DNA from: Leucobacter chironomi DSM 19883 | GTDB taxonomy: Bacteria > Actinomycetota > Actinomycetes > Actinomycetales > Microbacteriaceae | Length of the DNA stretch: 64,000 bases | Direction: 5' to 3' | Assembly (NCBI RefSeq): GCF_000421845.1 | Contig: NZ_ATXU01000008.1 | Location: forward strand, 62,001 to 126,000 | Part shown: positions 12,334 through 20,847 of the stretch, piece after piece | How positions within the stretch are numbered: position 1 is the stretch's first letter | Layout: each line of letters begins with the position of its first letter | Made by a program: the position numbers and the translations under genes | The notes under the pieces: model-generated | What the model saw: only the letters and a program-made list of their open reading frames with translations | Databases searched by the model: none | What the model was told of the DNA's origin: nothing

Positions 12334-12361
12334 AAAAGACCCCGCCGAGGCGGGGTCTTTT
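12334..12361 (+). terminator. Rho-independent terminator of rpsT
   Basis: A perfect 13-bp stem: AAAAGACCCCGCC, a 2-nt loop GA, and GGCGGGGTCTTTT. The U run is the 3' arm end. It is symmetric enough to work for leftward transcripts as well. Confidence 0.9.
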
Positions 12362-12408
12362 CGCGTCCCGGGCGGCTTCGCGCTCGCCCGCACGCGGTCG
12401 CACGCGTT

Positions 12409-12508
12409 CGCACTCACCGAGTCGACACATTCGTACCGAGTCGGCCCACTATTCGCGCGAGAAGCAGGCCGACTCGGTAGAAGTAGGCCGTCTCGACGGG
12501 TGAGTGCG
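12409..12508. repeat. 100-bp imperfect nested palindrome between rpsT and holA
   Basis: Outer arms CGCACTCACC (12409-12418) and GGTGAGTGCG (12499-12508) are exact complements. Inner arms ACCGAGTCGGCC (12435-12446) and GGCCGACTCGGT (12467-12478) are also exact. Partly matching GTCGA blocks lie between. It ends two bases before the holA stop codon. It could be a mobile miniature repeat, a small structured RNA or a terminator. Confidence 0.6.
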
Positions 12509-12510
12509 AG

Positions 12511-13518
12511 TCAGCGGCCGCGCTTCGCGACGAAGAGCAGGTACTTCTCCAGCGCGAACTCGGGGTCGCGGCTGCCGCCCTTCAGCAGCCACTCGGTCTC
12601 GGCGGCGAGGTCGATGCAGCGCGCGAGATCCTCCTCGCGCCAGCCGTGCACCTCGCGAAGCGCGCGATCCACCTGCCACGGCGCCATGCCGAGCTCCTTC
12701 GCCAGCTGACCGCCCGAGCCGACGGCGCCGTACACCCGCGCCATCGCCCGCACCTTCATGTTGAGCGCCGCGAGCATCGGGATGGGATCAGTGCCGGTCG
12801 ACAGCGCCTGGCGCAGCAGCACGAGCGCATCGGCGGCCCGTCCCGCCGTCGCCGCGTCGGCCACCTTGAAGGCGTTGGTCTCGACCCGCCCCTCCGTGGC
12901 ACGGTTCACTTCTTCCTCGGTGAGGCGCGAACCCGCATCCGAGACGAGCTGGGCGCAGGCGCCCGCGAGCTCGCCGATGCCGCCCGAGTAGGCTCCCACG
13001 ATCATGCGCAATGCGCCGGGCGTGATCTGAGCACCCAGGCGGCGGAACTCGGCCTGCGCGAACGTCAGGCGATCCTGATCCTTCTTCACCTCGGCGCAGA
13101 CGACCTCGATACCGCCGACAGCTCCCCCGCGCACCGCGTCGAGCAGCGCCTTGCCGCGCTGCCCGCCCGCGTGCCGCAGCACGAGCGTGGTGTCATCGGC
13201 GGGATCGGCGATGTAGCGCTTCGCATCCTCGATGAACGCGTCGGAGCACTTCTCGACGCCCTCCACTCGGATCAACCTCGGCTCGGCGAACAGCGACGGG
13301 CTCGCGATCGTGAACAGCTCGCCCGCGGTGTACGAAGCGGCGTCGACGTCGTGCACCTCGAGCTCGCGGTTCGCGTCGAGGAGGGCGGCTCGGATCGCCT
13401 GGCCCGCACGGTCGGCGAGGAAGGCCTCCGGCCCGCTCACCAGCACCACCGGCGCGGGGCGCGCCTCCGTCCAGTCGAGCTGCGGGATCTTGCTCTTCGC
13501 TCCACGTGCTGCTGCCAC
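12511..13518 (-). CDS. holA: DNA polymerase III subunit delta (HolA)
   Basis: A 335-residue clamp-loader delta subunit, which opens the beta sliding clamp at the replication fork. Diagnostic stretches are LVSGPEAFLADRAG near the N-terminus, LFAEPRLIRVEGVEK, and the C-terminal collar helices with GMAPWQVDRALREVHGW. The degenerate P-loop is normal for delta. GTG 13518 is preceded by 6 nt and TAGGGT, so leaderless and a well-fixed start. Confidence 0.95.
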   Translation of the reverse strand: MAAARGAKSKIPQLDWTEARPAPVVLVSGPEAFLADRAGQAIRAALLDANRELEVHDVDAASYTAGELFTIASPSLFAEPRLIRVEGVEKCSDAFIEDAKRYIADPADDTTLVLRHAGGQRGKALLDAVRGGAVGGIEVVCAEVKKDQDRLTFAQAEFRRLGAQITPGALRMIVGAYSGGIGELAGACAQLVSDAGSRLTEEEVNRATEGRVETNAFKVADAATAGRAADALVLLRQALSTGTDPIPMLAALNMKVRAMARVYGAVGSGGQLAKELGMAPWQVDRALREVHGWREEDLARCIDLAAETEWLLKGGSRDPEFALEKYLLFVAKRGR

Positions 13519-13524
13519 CCCTCA

Positions 13525-13530
13525 ACCCTA
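13525..13530 (-). promoter_or_regulatory. -10 box of holA (leaderless promoter)
   Basis: TAGGGT on the minus strand, exactly 6 nt before the GTG start. Confidence 0.55.
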
Positions 13531-13629
13531 CTCGCCCGGTCGCCCCGACCCCTCCCACATCTCCCTCGCCCCTTCCCTCCGCTCCTCTCCCCTACCCCCG
13601 CACCAACCTCTTTCCTTCTCGCCCCACCT

Positions 13630-13692
13630 CGTCGAGGTCGCCCGGCTGGTCCTGCGAGCATCGGGATAGGGACCGCACGGGCGACCTCGACG
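13630..13692. repeat. 63-bp inverted repeat between comEC and holA
   Basis: Exact 15-bp arms CGTCGAGGTCGCCCG (13630-13644) and CGGGCGACCTCGACG (13678-13692), with an inner 5-bp stem GGTCC/GGACC. It sits in a 316-bp gene-free gap whose rest is pyrimidine-rich on the plus strand (13520-13625) and holds nothing else I recognise. It may terminate the comEA-comEC transcript, though no U tract follows. Confidence 0.55.
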
Positions 13693-13834
13693 GCTGCGGA
13701 GGGATGGCGAGCGCAGAAGGGCGCCCGCCTTCGTCCGGCTTCCGGGGCGTCAGAGCCAGGCTGCGGCGGGTGAAGCCCGGGCGGGCTCGGGCGAGCGCAG
13801 AGGCGTGCCCCGCATCCGCCCGGTGACCCGGGTG

Positions 13835-16543
13835 TCAGCGTCGGGCGGCGGCGGGCGAAGCTGGCGCGGCGCGCTCCGCCCAGACGCGGAGGCTGCCGGG
13901 CTCGCCGCTGACAGCGATGGAGCCGTGCGTGTCGGTGCGCAGCGGGCGGGCCCCGGCACGGGTGAAGGCGTCGAGCGTCTCGGCCACCGGATGCCCGTAG
14001 CCGTTGCCCGCCCCGACCGACACGAGCGCCAGTTCGGCTCCGACGGTGTCGGCCAGCGCCGGATCCTGATCCCGGCTGCCGTGGTGCGCCACCTTCACGA
14101 CCGCCGCTCGCAGTTCGGCGCCGCTCGCCCGCAGCGCCTGCTGCTCCTCCGCTCCGGTGTCGGCGAGAAGGAGCACCGTCGACTCCCCCGCGCGCACCCG
14201 CAGCACCAGACTGGCGGCGTTGGTGTCGTCGGGTGTGCGGTCCGGCCGCGGTGCGAGCACCTCCCAGGCGAAGCCGTCGCCGCCGCTCTGCCCGGCTGCA
14301 CCCACGCGATGCGGGACGCCCGCCGTGCTCAGGCGAGCGAGCAGGGGCCGGCTCTCGCCGTCCTCTCGATTGTGCGGCGCCACGAGCGCGGCCTCGGTAT
14401 CCCCGATCACCTCGTTCAGGGCGCCGACGTGGTCGCGGTCGTCGTGGGTGAGTACGAGCAGCGCGATGCGGGACACTCCGAAGCGGTCGAGGCAGGCCCG
14501 CAGCAGCGCGGGCTCGTCGCCGGTGTCGACGAGCATCACGGCGCCGGGGCGGGCGGGGTCGCGCAGCAGGATCGCGTCCCCCTGGTCGACATCGCAGGCG
14601 ACCACGAACCAGTCGTGCGGCACGCCGATCCTCTCGATCGCGGGGGCGACCAGCACGGGGCCCGCGAAGGTCCCCGCGGAGGCACAGAGCAGCACCGCCA
14701 CGAGGGCCCGTGCGCGCACCGAGAGCCGTCGCCGCTGCAGCCACGGCCGGCGGCCGGATTTCCGATCCTCGGGAAGCGCGAGCCTCCGGGTCGCGAGCGC
14801 CCACGCGAGCAGCACCACCCCCTCGATCGCCGCGAGCAGCAGCGCTCCGGACCAGCCCTCGGGCCAGGGCCACCGCGCGAACGGCAGCCCTTCGGCGACC
14901 TCGGCGGTGGCGGCGATCCACCGCGCGGGCAGGCTCGCGAGCAGCACCGCCGCCGCTCCCGCGGTCGGCCACCACGGCAGCAGCAGCAGAGCGAGCAAGC
15001 CGAGACCGGTGCCGAGCGGAGCCGCGGGCCCGGCGATCACATTGGCGAGCACTCCCACCGCGGGAATTCCGGGTTGCAGGAGCAGCAGCAGCGGACCGCA
15101 GGCGAGCTGTGCCGACAGCGCCACCGCGATCGGGAGCACGATCCAGCGCGGGATCGGCACGAGCCGTCGCAGCCCGCGCTCGAGGCCCGGCACCAGCAGC
15201 AGGATCCCGGCCGTGGCCGCGACCGACAGCGCGAAGCCGGGCTGCAGGGCCTGCCAAGGGTTCGAGAGCAGCATTACGAGCATCGCCGCGCCCAGCGCCG
15301 GCAGCGCGACGGCCTGCTTCCCGCCGAAGCCGGAGACCAGCACGACCGATGCCATGAGCGCGGCGCGCTGCACGCTCGCATCGGGGCCGACGACGAACAC
15401 GAAGCCCACCAGCGCGGCACCCGCGACCACGATCCGCACCCGACGCCCCGCACCCAGCAGTGCCGCGCACCACACCACCGCACCGGTGACGAGCGCGCAG
15501 TTCGCGCCCGATACTGCGACGAGGTGCGTGAGGGAGGTGCGCTGCATGCGCGACTCGAGGGATTCGTCGACGAGGGACGTGTCGCCCACCGTCAGCCCGG
15601 GCACCAGCGCCGCCCCCGGCACCGCCGCCGCGGCCTCGCGCAATCCGTTTCGAAACTCGGCGGCCACCCGGCCCGCGGCCTCCACGGCTCGCGCGGGGCC
15701 GTTCATCGCGGGTGCCGGGCTCACATCGCGCACCCGGATGCCATACGCTGCCGCCGAGCTCGGCCCGAGGGAGACCGGCACCCCGTGCACGGCGAGGCCC
15801 TTACCGGGAGCCCACCGTTCGCCGTCACCAGGAGAGGCGCCCTGCAACCAGAGCACCACCGGGACCTCCCCGCCAGAAACACGCGCACCGGCAGAGACCC
15901 AGCCCGACGTCTCAGCAGACCCGACAGACCCGGCAGGTCGAGTGTGCGGGAACCCACGCAGCACCACGTCGATATCGACGGCCGCCCCGTTCTCCGCAGC
16001 CGCAGCAAGTCGCGGGTCAGCACGCGCGCGCTCGCCCACCTCGATACCGGTACCCAGGAGCACCATCGCGGCGCAGCACACGGCCCCGTAGCCGAGGCCA
16101 GCCCGTCCGATCCGACTGATCCGCCCGGCGAGCCTGCGACCTGTCGCTGCGAGCACGAGCATGAGCACCCCGATCCCGCCCGCGGCCAGGGTGATCACGG
16201 GCCCGGTACCGGGGTGCCCGATTACCAGAGCCGCCATGGCCCAGACCAGCAGGGCGGGCGCGAACAGGCGCCAGGTGCCCGGCGGGGAGCGCATGCGCTC
16301 GCCGGCCTGCGGTGGCACTGCGTCATCGACCGCGCAGATGTCTGGCGACGCAGTTCTGCCGACGGCTCCGAGATGCGATGGCGCCCCTCCATCAGCCGCA
16401 CAGGCGGTCGGCAGCACCGCTTCACAGGCCGCTGCGGTGCTCGGCGAGGCGGACTCGCGATGCGGTGCACCGCGGGGCGCCCAGAAATCCGCAGGGAACG
16501 GGAGACGTTCACCGCCCGCAGGAGACCTCGGTTCGTCGCTCAC
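13835..16543 (-). CDS. comEC: ComEC/Rec2 DNA-uptake channel protein
   Basis: A 902-residue polytopic protein that moves single-stranded DNA across the membrane in transformable bacteria. After a disordered N-terminus come two membrane helices, an OB-like domain, a competence domain of about ten helices with LTHLVAVSGANCALV, and a C-terminal metallo-beta-lactamase domain. The metal motifs are intact: DVDQGDAIL, THDDRDHVG and VAHHGSRD. So all three ComEC domains are present. The GTG start overlaps the ancestral comEA stop by 4 nt (GTGA), so translation was probably coupled to comEA. Confidence 0.93.
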   Translation of the reverse strand: MSDEPRSPAGGERLPFPADFWAPRGAPHRESASPSTAAACEAVLPTACAADGGAPSHLGAVGRTASPDICAVDDAVPPQAGERMRSPPGTWRLFAPALLVWAMAALVIGHPGTGPVITLAAGGIGVLMLVLAATGRRLAGRISRIGRAGLGYGAVCCAAMVLLGTGIEVGERARADPRLAAAAENGAAVDIDVVLRGFPHTRPAGSVGSAETSGWVSAGARVSGGEVPVVLWLQGASPGDGERWAPGKGLAVHGVPVSLGPSSAAAYGIRVRDVSPAPAMNGPARAVEAAGRVAAEFRNGLREAAAAVPGAALVPGLTVGDTSLVDESLESRMQRTSLTHLVAVSGANCALVTGAVVWCAALLGAGRRVRIVVAGAALVGFVFVVGPDASVQRAALMASVVLVSGFGGKQAVALPALGAAMLVMLLSNPWQALQPGFALSVAATAGILLLVPGLERGLRRLVPIPRWIVLPIAVALSAQLACGPLLLLLQPGIPAVGVLANVIAGPAAPLGTGLGLLALLLLPWWPTAGAAAVLLASLPARWIAATAEVAEGLPFARWPWPEGWSGALLLAAIEGVVLLAWALATRRLALPEDRKSGRRPWLQRRRLSVRARALVAVLLCASAGTFAGPVLVAPAIERIGVPHDWFVVACDVDQGDAILLRDPARPGAVMLVDTGDEPALLRACLDRFGVSRIALLVLTHDDRDHVGALNEVIGDTEAALVAPHNREDGESRPLLARLSTAGVPHRVGAAGQSGGDGFAWEVLAPRPDRTPDDTNAASLVLRVRAGESTVLLLADTGAEEQQALRASGAELRAAVVKVAHHGSRDQDPALADTVGAELALVSVGAGNGYGHPVAETLDAFTRAGARPLRTDTHGSIAVSGEPGSLRVWAERAAPASPAAARR

Positions 16544-17901
16544 ACCCGCACCCGCTCTCGCATCCCGTCGAGGATCTTCGCACCGATGCCCGGCACCTCG
16601 AGCAGCTGATCGACCGTCGCGAATCGGCCGTTCGCGGCCCGCCAGTCGAGGATGCGCTACGCGAGCGCCGGCCCGACCCTCGGCAGCGTTTCGAGGGCGC
16701 CGGCATCGGCCGTGTTGAGATCGATCACCGCGGGCGCGCCAGCCGTGGCCGACGCCCCGCCGCCCGCCACCGCTCCCGGCACCGCCCCCTCCTGCACCTG
16801 CTGCGCGTTCGGCACCACGATCTGCTCACCGTCGACGACAGCGCGCGCGAGATTCACCGCAGACAGCACAGCCGCCTCCGATGCGCCCCCGGCGGCCTCG
16901 ATGGCCTCGGACACTCGCGCGCCGTTCACCACCTCGATCACCCCCGGACGGGCCACCTCGCCCACGACGTGCACGAGAATCCGCTGCACCTCCGCCCCGC
17001 CCGCAACATCATCCGCGCCACTGCCCGCAACGCCATCCGAGCCGCCGCCGGCGTTCGGCGACCCGCTTGCCGCCGCCCCGGATCCGCCCTCCGACGCATC
17101 GCCGCCGTGCCCCTCGGCTCCCGGCGCGTGGGCGAGTTCCATCCCCGCGCCTCCCGGCTGCAGCGCTGCGACGGCGATCGCGATCAGTACGGCAGCCACC
17201 AGCACCACCGCGCCTGCCAGAACCGGCACCGCCACCGCGCGCTTGATACGGAGCCCCAGTCTCGGCGCGTCCTCGCGTTCGAGCGCCGCGGGTGCACCCC
17301 GTGACGCCCACGGCTCGGGCGGCCGCTCGCGCCATAGGCCCCGGTCCAGCACGGCCTCGGAAGTCCACCGCTCGCTCGACCCCGTGGGTCCACCTTCGGG
17401 CCCTGCCGCGCGCCCGTCTCCGGGCGGAGCTGCGGATCGGCCCCCGGATGAATCCGGGAAGTGCGGCCCGAGACCGGCCGCGAGGAAGGGATCCAGGACG
17501 TCGCCACCCGCGGTCTCATCCGCACTCGAACCCGAGAGCTTCGAGGCATTCCACGGCTCCCCCGAACTCTCCCCTGTCGGCCCGTCTGCAGGCCGCGGCA
17601 CATCGCCGATGACCGATCCGGACCCGGCCATCCGATCACGTCGGGTGTTCTGAACACGGTCGCCAGACGCAGCGCTGGGCCAGCTCACGTGGCCGTCGCC
17701 TCCGGCTCCCGGACTCGCAAACTCAGGCGCAAACTCACGCGCAGTCTCACGCGCTACCAGGGCGCCGGGCGCCTCCGGCACTCCGCGCACCGCAGGCTCC
17801 TGAGCCGGGTCCAAGCCTCCCGGGGCCTCGGGCACCGGCCATCGGCCGTGCCGCGCGCCGGCCCGCGGCTGCCGTGATTCGCTCGCCTGCAGTTGATTCA
17901 T
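16540..17901 (-). pseudogene. comEA: ComEA-type DNA receptor interrupted by an in-frame amber codon
   Basis: From the ATG at 17901 the frame codes a long Gly/Pro-rich N-terminus, one membrane helix (AVLIAIAVAAL), an SLBB domain (ILVHVVGEVARPGVI) and the first half of the helix-hairpin-helix domain (VIDLNTADAGALETLPRVGPALA). At 16657-16659 it meets TAG. The same frame then continues without change through RILDWRAANGRF, the second hairpin EVPGIGAKILDGM, to a natural TGA at 16540. ComEA proteins usually have Gln or another residue where the stop is, and CAG to TAG is one transition. The product ends after 414 of 454 codons and lacks half of its DNA-binding domain. Confidence 0.85.
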
Positions 17902-17907
17902 GCGCCC

Positions 17908-17913
17908 ACGCTA
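17908..17913 (-). promoter_or_regulatory. -10 box of comEA-comEC (leaderless promoter)
   Basis: TAGCGT on the minus strand, 6 nt before the comEA ATG. It supports ATG 17901 as the start despite the odd low-complexity N-terminus. Confidence 0.5.
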
Positions 17914-18040
17914 GGCGAGCGGAGGCACCCCGATCGGTCGAGCGCCAGCATCTGTGGAGAAGTCGGCGCTCACCCCGGATTCGCGCCGCCTGTGAGCGAG
18001 GTCACCCACAACCCAGCCCAGCCCCAACACCCGAAAACGC

Positions 18041-18085
18041 ATCGCGCCTGGTGCACTATCCCAGGGATAGTGCACCAGGCGCGAT
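18041..18085. repeat. 45-bp perfect palindrome between leuS and comEA
   Basis: Two exact 22-bp arms around a single A at 18063. The arm begins ATCGCGCCTGGTGCACTA and ends TCCC. No U tract follows on either strand. It lies in the 277-bp gap after leuS; the rest of the gap holds nothing I recognise. It could end leuS transcripts, or be a protein-binding site or a dispersed repeat. Confidence 0.75.
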
Positions 18086-18178
18086 AACAGTTCGAACCGA
18101 ACCGCCAAGGCGGCGGCCCGAAACGCAGGGCTCGACGCGCACGGCCAGAACCAGACAGCCAAGCCGAGCAGCCGAACC

Positions 18179-20776
18179 CTACTTCGTGGCGATGCTCACG
18201 ATCTTCGGCACGCGCACCACCACGTTCACGATCTCGCGGTCGCCGATGGCGCGCTGCACGGCGGCCGATGCACGCGCGGCGGCCTCGGCCTCGGCCTCGG
18301 TGACGGAGGCGGGCAGGGTGAGGCGATCCCGCACCTTGCCGTCGACCTGAACGACCATCGTGACCTCGGCCTCGACGAGCAGCGACGCCTCTGCTGCCGG
18401 CCACTCGACGAGTGCCACAGTGGGCTGGTGACCGAGCTTCGCCCACATGTCCTCGGCGGCGTAGGGTGCGAAGAGCGAGAGGATCACCGCGATTGCCTCG
18501 GCCGACTCGCGCACTGCGGGGTCCGCGACCCCGCAGCCGGAGTCGATGGCCTTGCGGGTGACGTTGACCTGCTCCATGAGCCTGGCGACGACCACGTTGA
18601 ACTTGTATGCCTCGACGAGACCCGGGGCGTCGGCGAGCAGGTGGTGGGTGTGCTTGCGCAGCGCAGCGTCGCCGTCGGAGAAGGACGCACCGGCGGGCGC
18701 GCCGGACGTCTCGATGTCGTCGGCGATCCGCCAGGCACGGGCGAGGAACTTCGCCGAGCCCTGCACCGACACGTCGGCCCAGTCGATGTCGTCCTCGGGA
18801 GGGCCCGCGAAGGCGAGGGTGACACGCAGCGCGTCGGCGCCGTGCTCCTTCAGCTCCGAGGCGAACTCGACGAGGTTGCCCTTCGACTTCGACATCTTGG
18901 CGCCGTCGAGCAGCACCATGCCTTGGTTGAGCAGCGCGGTGAAGGGCTCCTCGAAGTCGAGGTAGCCGAGGTCGTGCAGCACCTTGGTGATGAAGCGCGA
19001 GTAAAGCAGGTGCAGGATGGCGTGCTCGACGCCGCCCGCGTACTGGTCGATCGGGCCCCAGCGCTTCGCCGCTGCCGGGTCGAACGCCTGGGTGTCGTCG
19101 TTCGCCGAGAGGAACCGCAGGTAGTACCAGGAGCTGTCGACAAAGGTGTCCATGGTGTCGGGGTCGCGCGTCCAGCTCTCACCGGTCTCGGGGTCCACGA
19201 CGGTCGCCCACTCGGTCGCGGCGCCCAGCGGCGACGAGCCCTTCGGCTTGAGGTCGAGGCCCTCCGACGACGGCAGTTCGACGGGCAGCGCGGACTGCTC
19301 GACGGGCTTCATCTCGCCGTCGGCGCCGTGCAGGATCGGGATCGGCGTGCCCCAGTAGCGCTGGCGCGAGATCAGCCAGTCGCGCAGGCGGTAGGTGGTG
19401 GCGGCACGGCCGGTGCCGCGCCCCTCAAGCACCTCGATCGACTTCGCGATCGCCTCGGCCTTCCCGAGGCCGTCGAGCTCGGCGGAGTTGACGAGGGTGC
19501 CATCGCCGACGAGCGCGACACCGCTCTCAGCCGGGTCGGGCAGCTGCGCACCATCTGCGTCGCGCACGTCGAGCACGACCCGCACGGGCAGTTCGAACTT
19601 GCGGGCGAAGTCGAGGTCGCGCTGATCGTGCGCGGGCACGGCCATGATCGCACCGTGGCCGTAGTCGGCGAGCACGTAGTCGGAGGCCCAGACGGGGATC
19701 CGCTCGCCGTTCACCGGGTTGACGGCGAAGTGGTCGAGGAAGACGCCGGTCTTCTCACGATCCGTGCTCTGACGCTCGATCTCGGTCTGCTTCTGCGTCT
19801 GCTCGAGGTATGCCTGGAAGTGCATACGCGCCTCGGGCGAGGCGCCCGCGGCCAGTTCGGCGGCGAGGTCGGAATCTGGTGCCACGACCATGAAGGTCGC
19901 GCCGTGGAGGGTGTCGGGGCGGGTCGTGAAGACGGGCACCTTCTCAGCGCGGCCCTCGATCTCGAACTCGACCTCGGCGCCGCGCGAGCGGCCGATCCAG
20001 TTGCGCTGCATGTTGAGCACCTTGGCCGGCCACTGCCCCTCGAGCTGATCGAGGTCGTCGAGCAGGCGATCCGCGTAGTCCGTGATGCGGAAGTACCACT
20101 GGGTGAGCTTCTTCTTGACCACGATCGCGCCGGAGCGCTCGGAGGTGCCGTCTGCGAGCACCTGCTCGTTGGCGAGCACGGTCTGATCCACCGGATCCCA
20201 GTTGACCCAGCTCGCCTTGCGGTACGCGAGGCCCTTCTCGTACATCTTGAGGAACAGCCACTGGTTCCACTTGTAGTACTGGGGGTCGCTCGTGTGCAGC
20301 ACCCGGCTCCAGTCGAACGACGGTGCGTAGGTGCGGAACGACGCCTTCTGCTGGTCGATGTTGGCGTAGGTCCACTCGCGCGGGTCGACGCCGCGCTTGA
20401 TGGCGGCGTTCTCGGCGGGCAGGCCGAAGGAGTCCCAGCCGATGGGGTGCAGCACGTCGTAGCCGCGGCCGCGCCAGTAGCGGGCGAGCACGTCGCCGAA
20501 GCAGAACGCCTCGGCGTGCCCCATGTGCAGGTCGCCCGAGGGGTAGGGGAACATGTCGAGCACGTACTTGGCGGGGCGACCGCTGTCGCCGCTCACCTCG
20601 AAGGGCTTCAGCTGGTCCCAGACCGGCAGCCACCGGTCCTGGATCGCCTGGAAGTCGTAGCCCTCGGCCTCTCGCGCCTGCTGCTCGACTGCGCCCACCT
20701 GGCTGCTCGCTTGCCGCTCGCTCACACACACCTCGATCTCGTTCGGGATCGCCCGCTGCCGCGGGCTCGCACACAT
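18179..20776 (-). CDS. leuS: Leucyl-tRNA synthetase
   Basis: An 865-residue class I synthetase that charges tRNA-Leu. It carries the HIGH-type motif HMGH in [16 protein letters not shown], a CP1 editing domain with [15 protein letters not shown], and the KMSKS loop [12 protein letters not shown]. The C-terminal anticodon domain is complete. I take ATG 20776 because TAGTCT sits 6 nt upstream, the leaderless pattern of this region. The internal GTG at 20725 (with GAGGTG ahead) is an alternative that would remove 17 non-conserved residues. Confidence 0.97.
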   Translation of the reverse strand: MCASPRQRAIPNEIEVCVSERQASSQVGAVEQQAREAEGYDFQAIQDRWLPVWDQLKPFEVSGDSGRPAKYVLDMFPYPSGDLHMGHAEAFCFGDVLARYWRGRGYDVLHPIGWDSFGLPAENAAIKRGVDPREWTYANIDQQKASFRTYAPSFDWSRVLHTSDPQYYKWNQWLFLKMYEKGLAYRKASWVNWDPVDQTVLANEQVLADGTSERSGAIVVKKKLTQWYFRITDYADRLLDDLDQLEGQWPAKVLNMQRNWIGRSRGAEVEFEIEGRAEKVPVFTTRPDTLHGATFMVVAPDSDLAAELAAGASPEARMHFQAYLEQTQKQTEIERQSTDREKTGVFLDHFAVNPVNGERIPVWASDYVLADYGHGAIMAVPAHDQRDLDFARKFELPVRVVLDVRDADGAQLPDPAESGVALVGDGTLVNSAELDGLGKAEAIAKSIEVLEGRGTGRAATTYRLRDWLISRQRYWGTPIPILHGADGEMKPVEQSALPVELPSSEGLDLKPKGSSPLGAATEWATVVDPETGESWTRDPDTMDTFVDSSWYYLRFLSANDDTQAFDPAAAKRWGPIDQYAGGVEHAILHLLYSRFITKVLHDLGYLDFEEPFTALLNQGMVLLDGAKMSKSKGNLVEFASELKEHGADALRVTLAFAGPPEDDIDWADVSVQGSAKFLARAWRIADDIETSGAPAGASFSDGDAALRKHTHHLLADAPGLVEAYKFNVVVARLMEQVNVTRKAIDSGCGVADPAVRESAEAIAVILSLFAPYAAEDMWAKLGHQPTVALVEWPAAEASLLVEAEVTMVVQVDGKVRDRLTLPASVTEAEAEAAARASAAVQRAIGDREIVNVVVRVPKIVSIATK

Positions 20777-20782
20777 TCCTCA

Positions 20783-20788
20783 AGACTA
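20783..20788 (-). promoter_or_regulatory. -10 box of leuS (leaderless promoter)
   Basis: TAGTCT on the minus strand, 6 nt before ATG 20776; decides the leuS start. Confidence 0.55.
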
Positions 20789-20847
20789 CCGCGGATGCGG
20801 CGCGCGATCCTGCGGGTGATCCTGCGGGCCGGGCTCCTGCGCGCCCG

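Noticed and set aside
13519-13834. A gene in the 316-bp gap between comEC and holA
   Set aside because: Frames here are pyrimidine-driven Pro/Ser/Leu low complexity; only the inverted repeat is supported.
13805-16609. A 934-codon open frame on the plus strand opposite comEC
   Set aside because: comEC has complete domains and metal motifs on the minus strand; the opposite frame is low complexity.
16657-17901. comEA as a naturally shorter protein ending at 16657
   Set aside because: The same frame continues with perfect family sequence to a stop that overlaps the comEC start by 4 nt, so the early stop is a lesion.
20725-20776. Internal GTG at 20725 as the leuS start
   Set aside because: A -10 box exactly 6 nt before the upstream ATG matches the regional pattern; kept only as an alternative.
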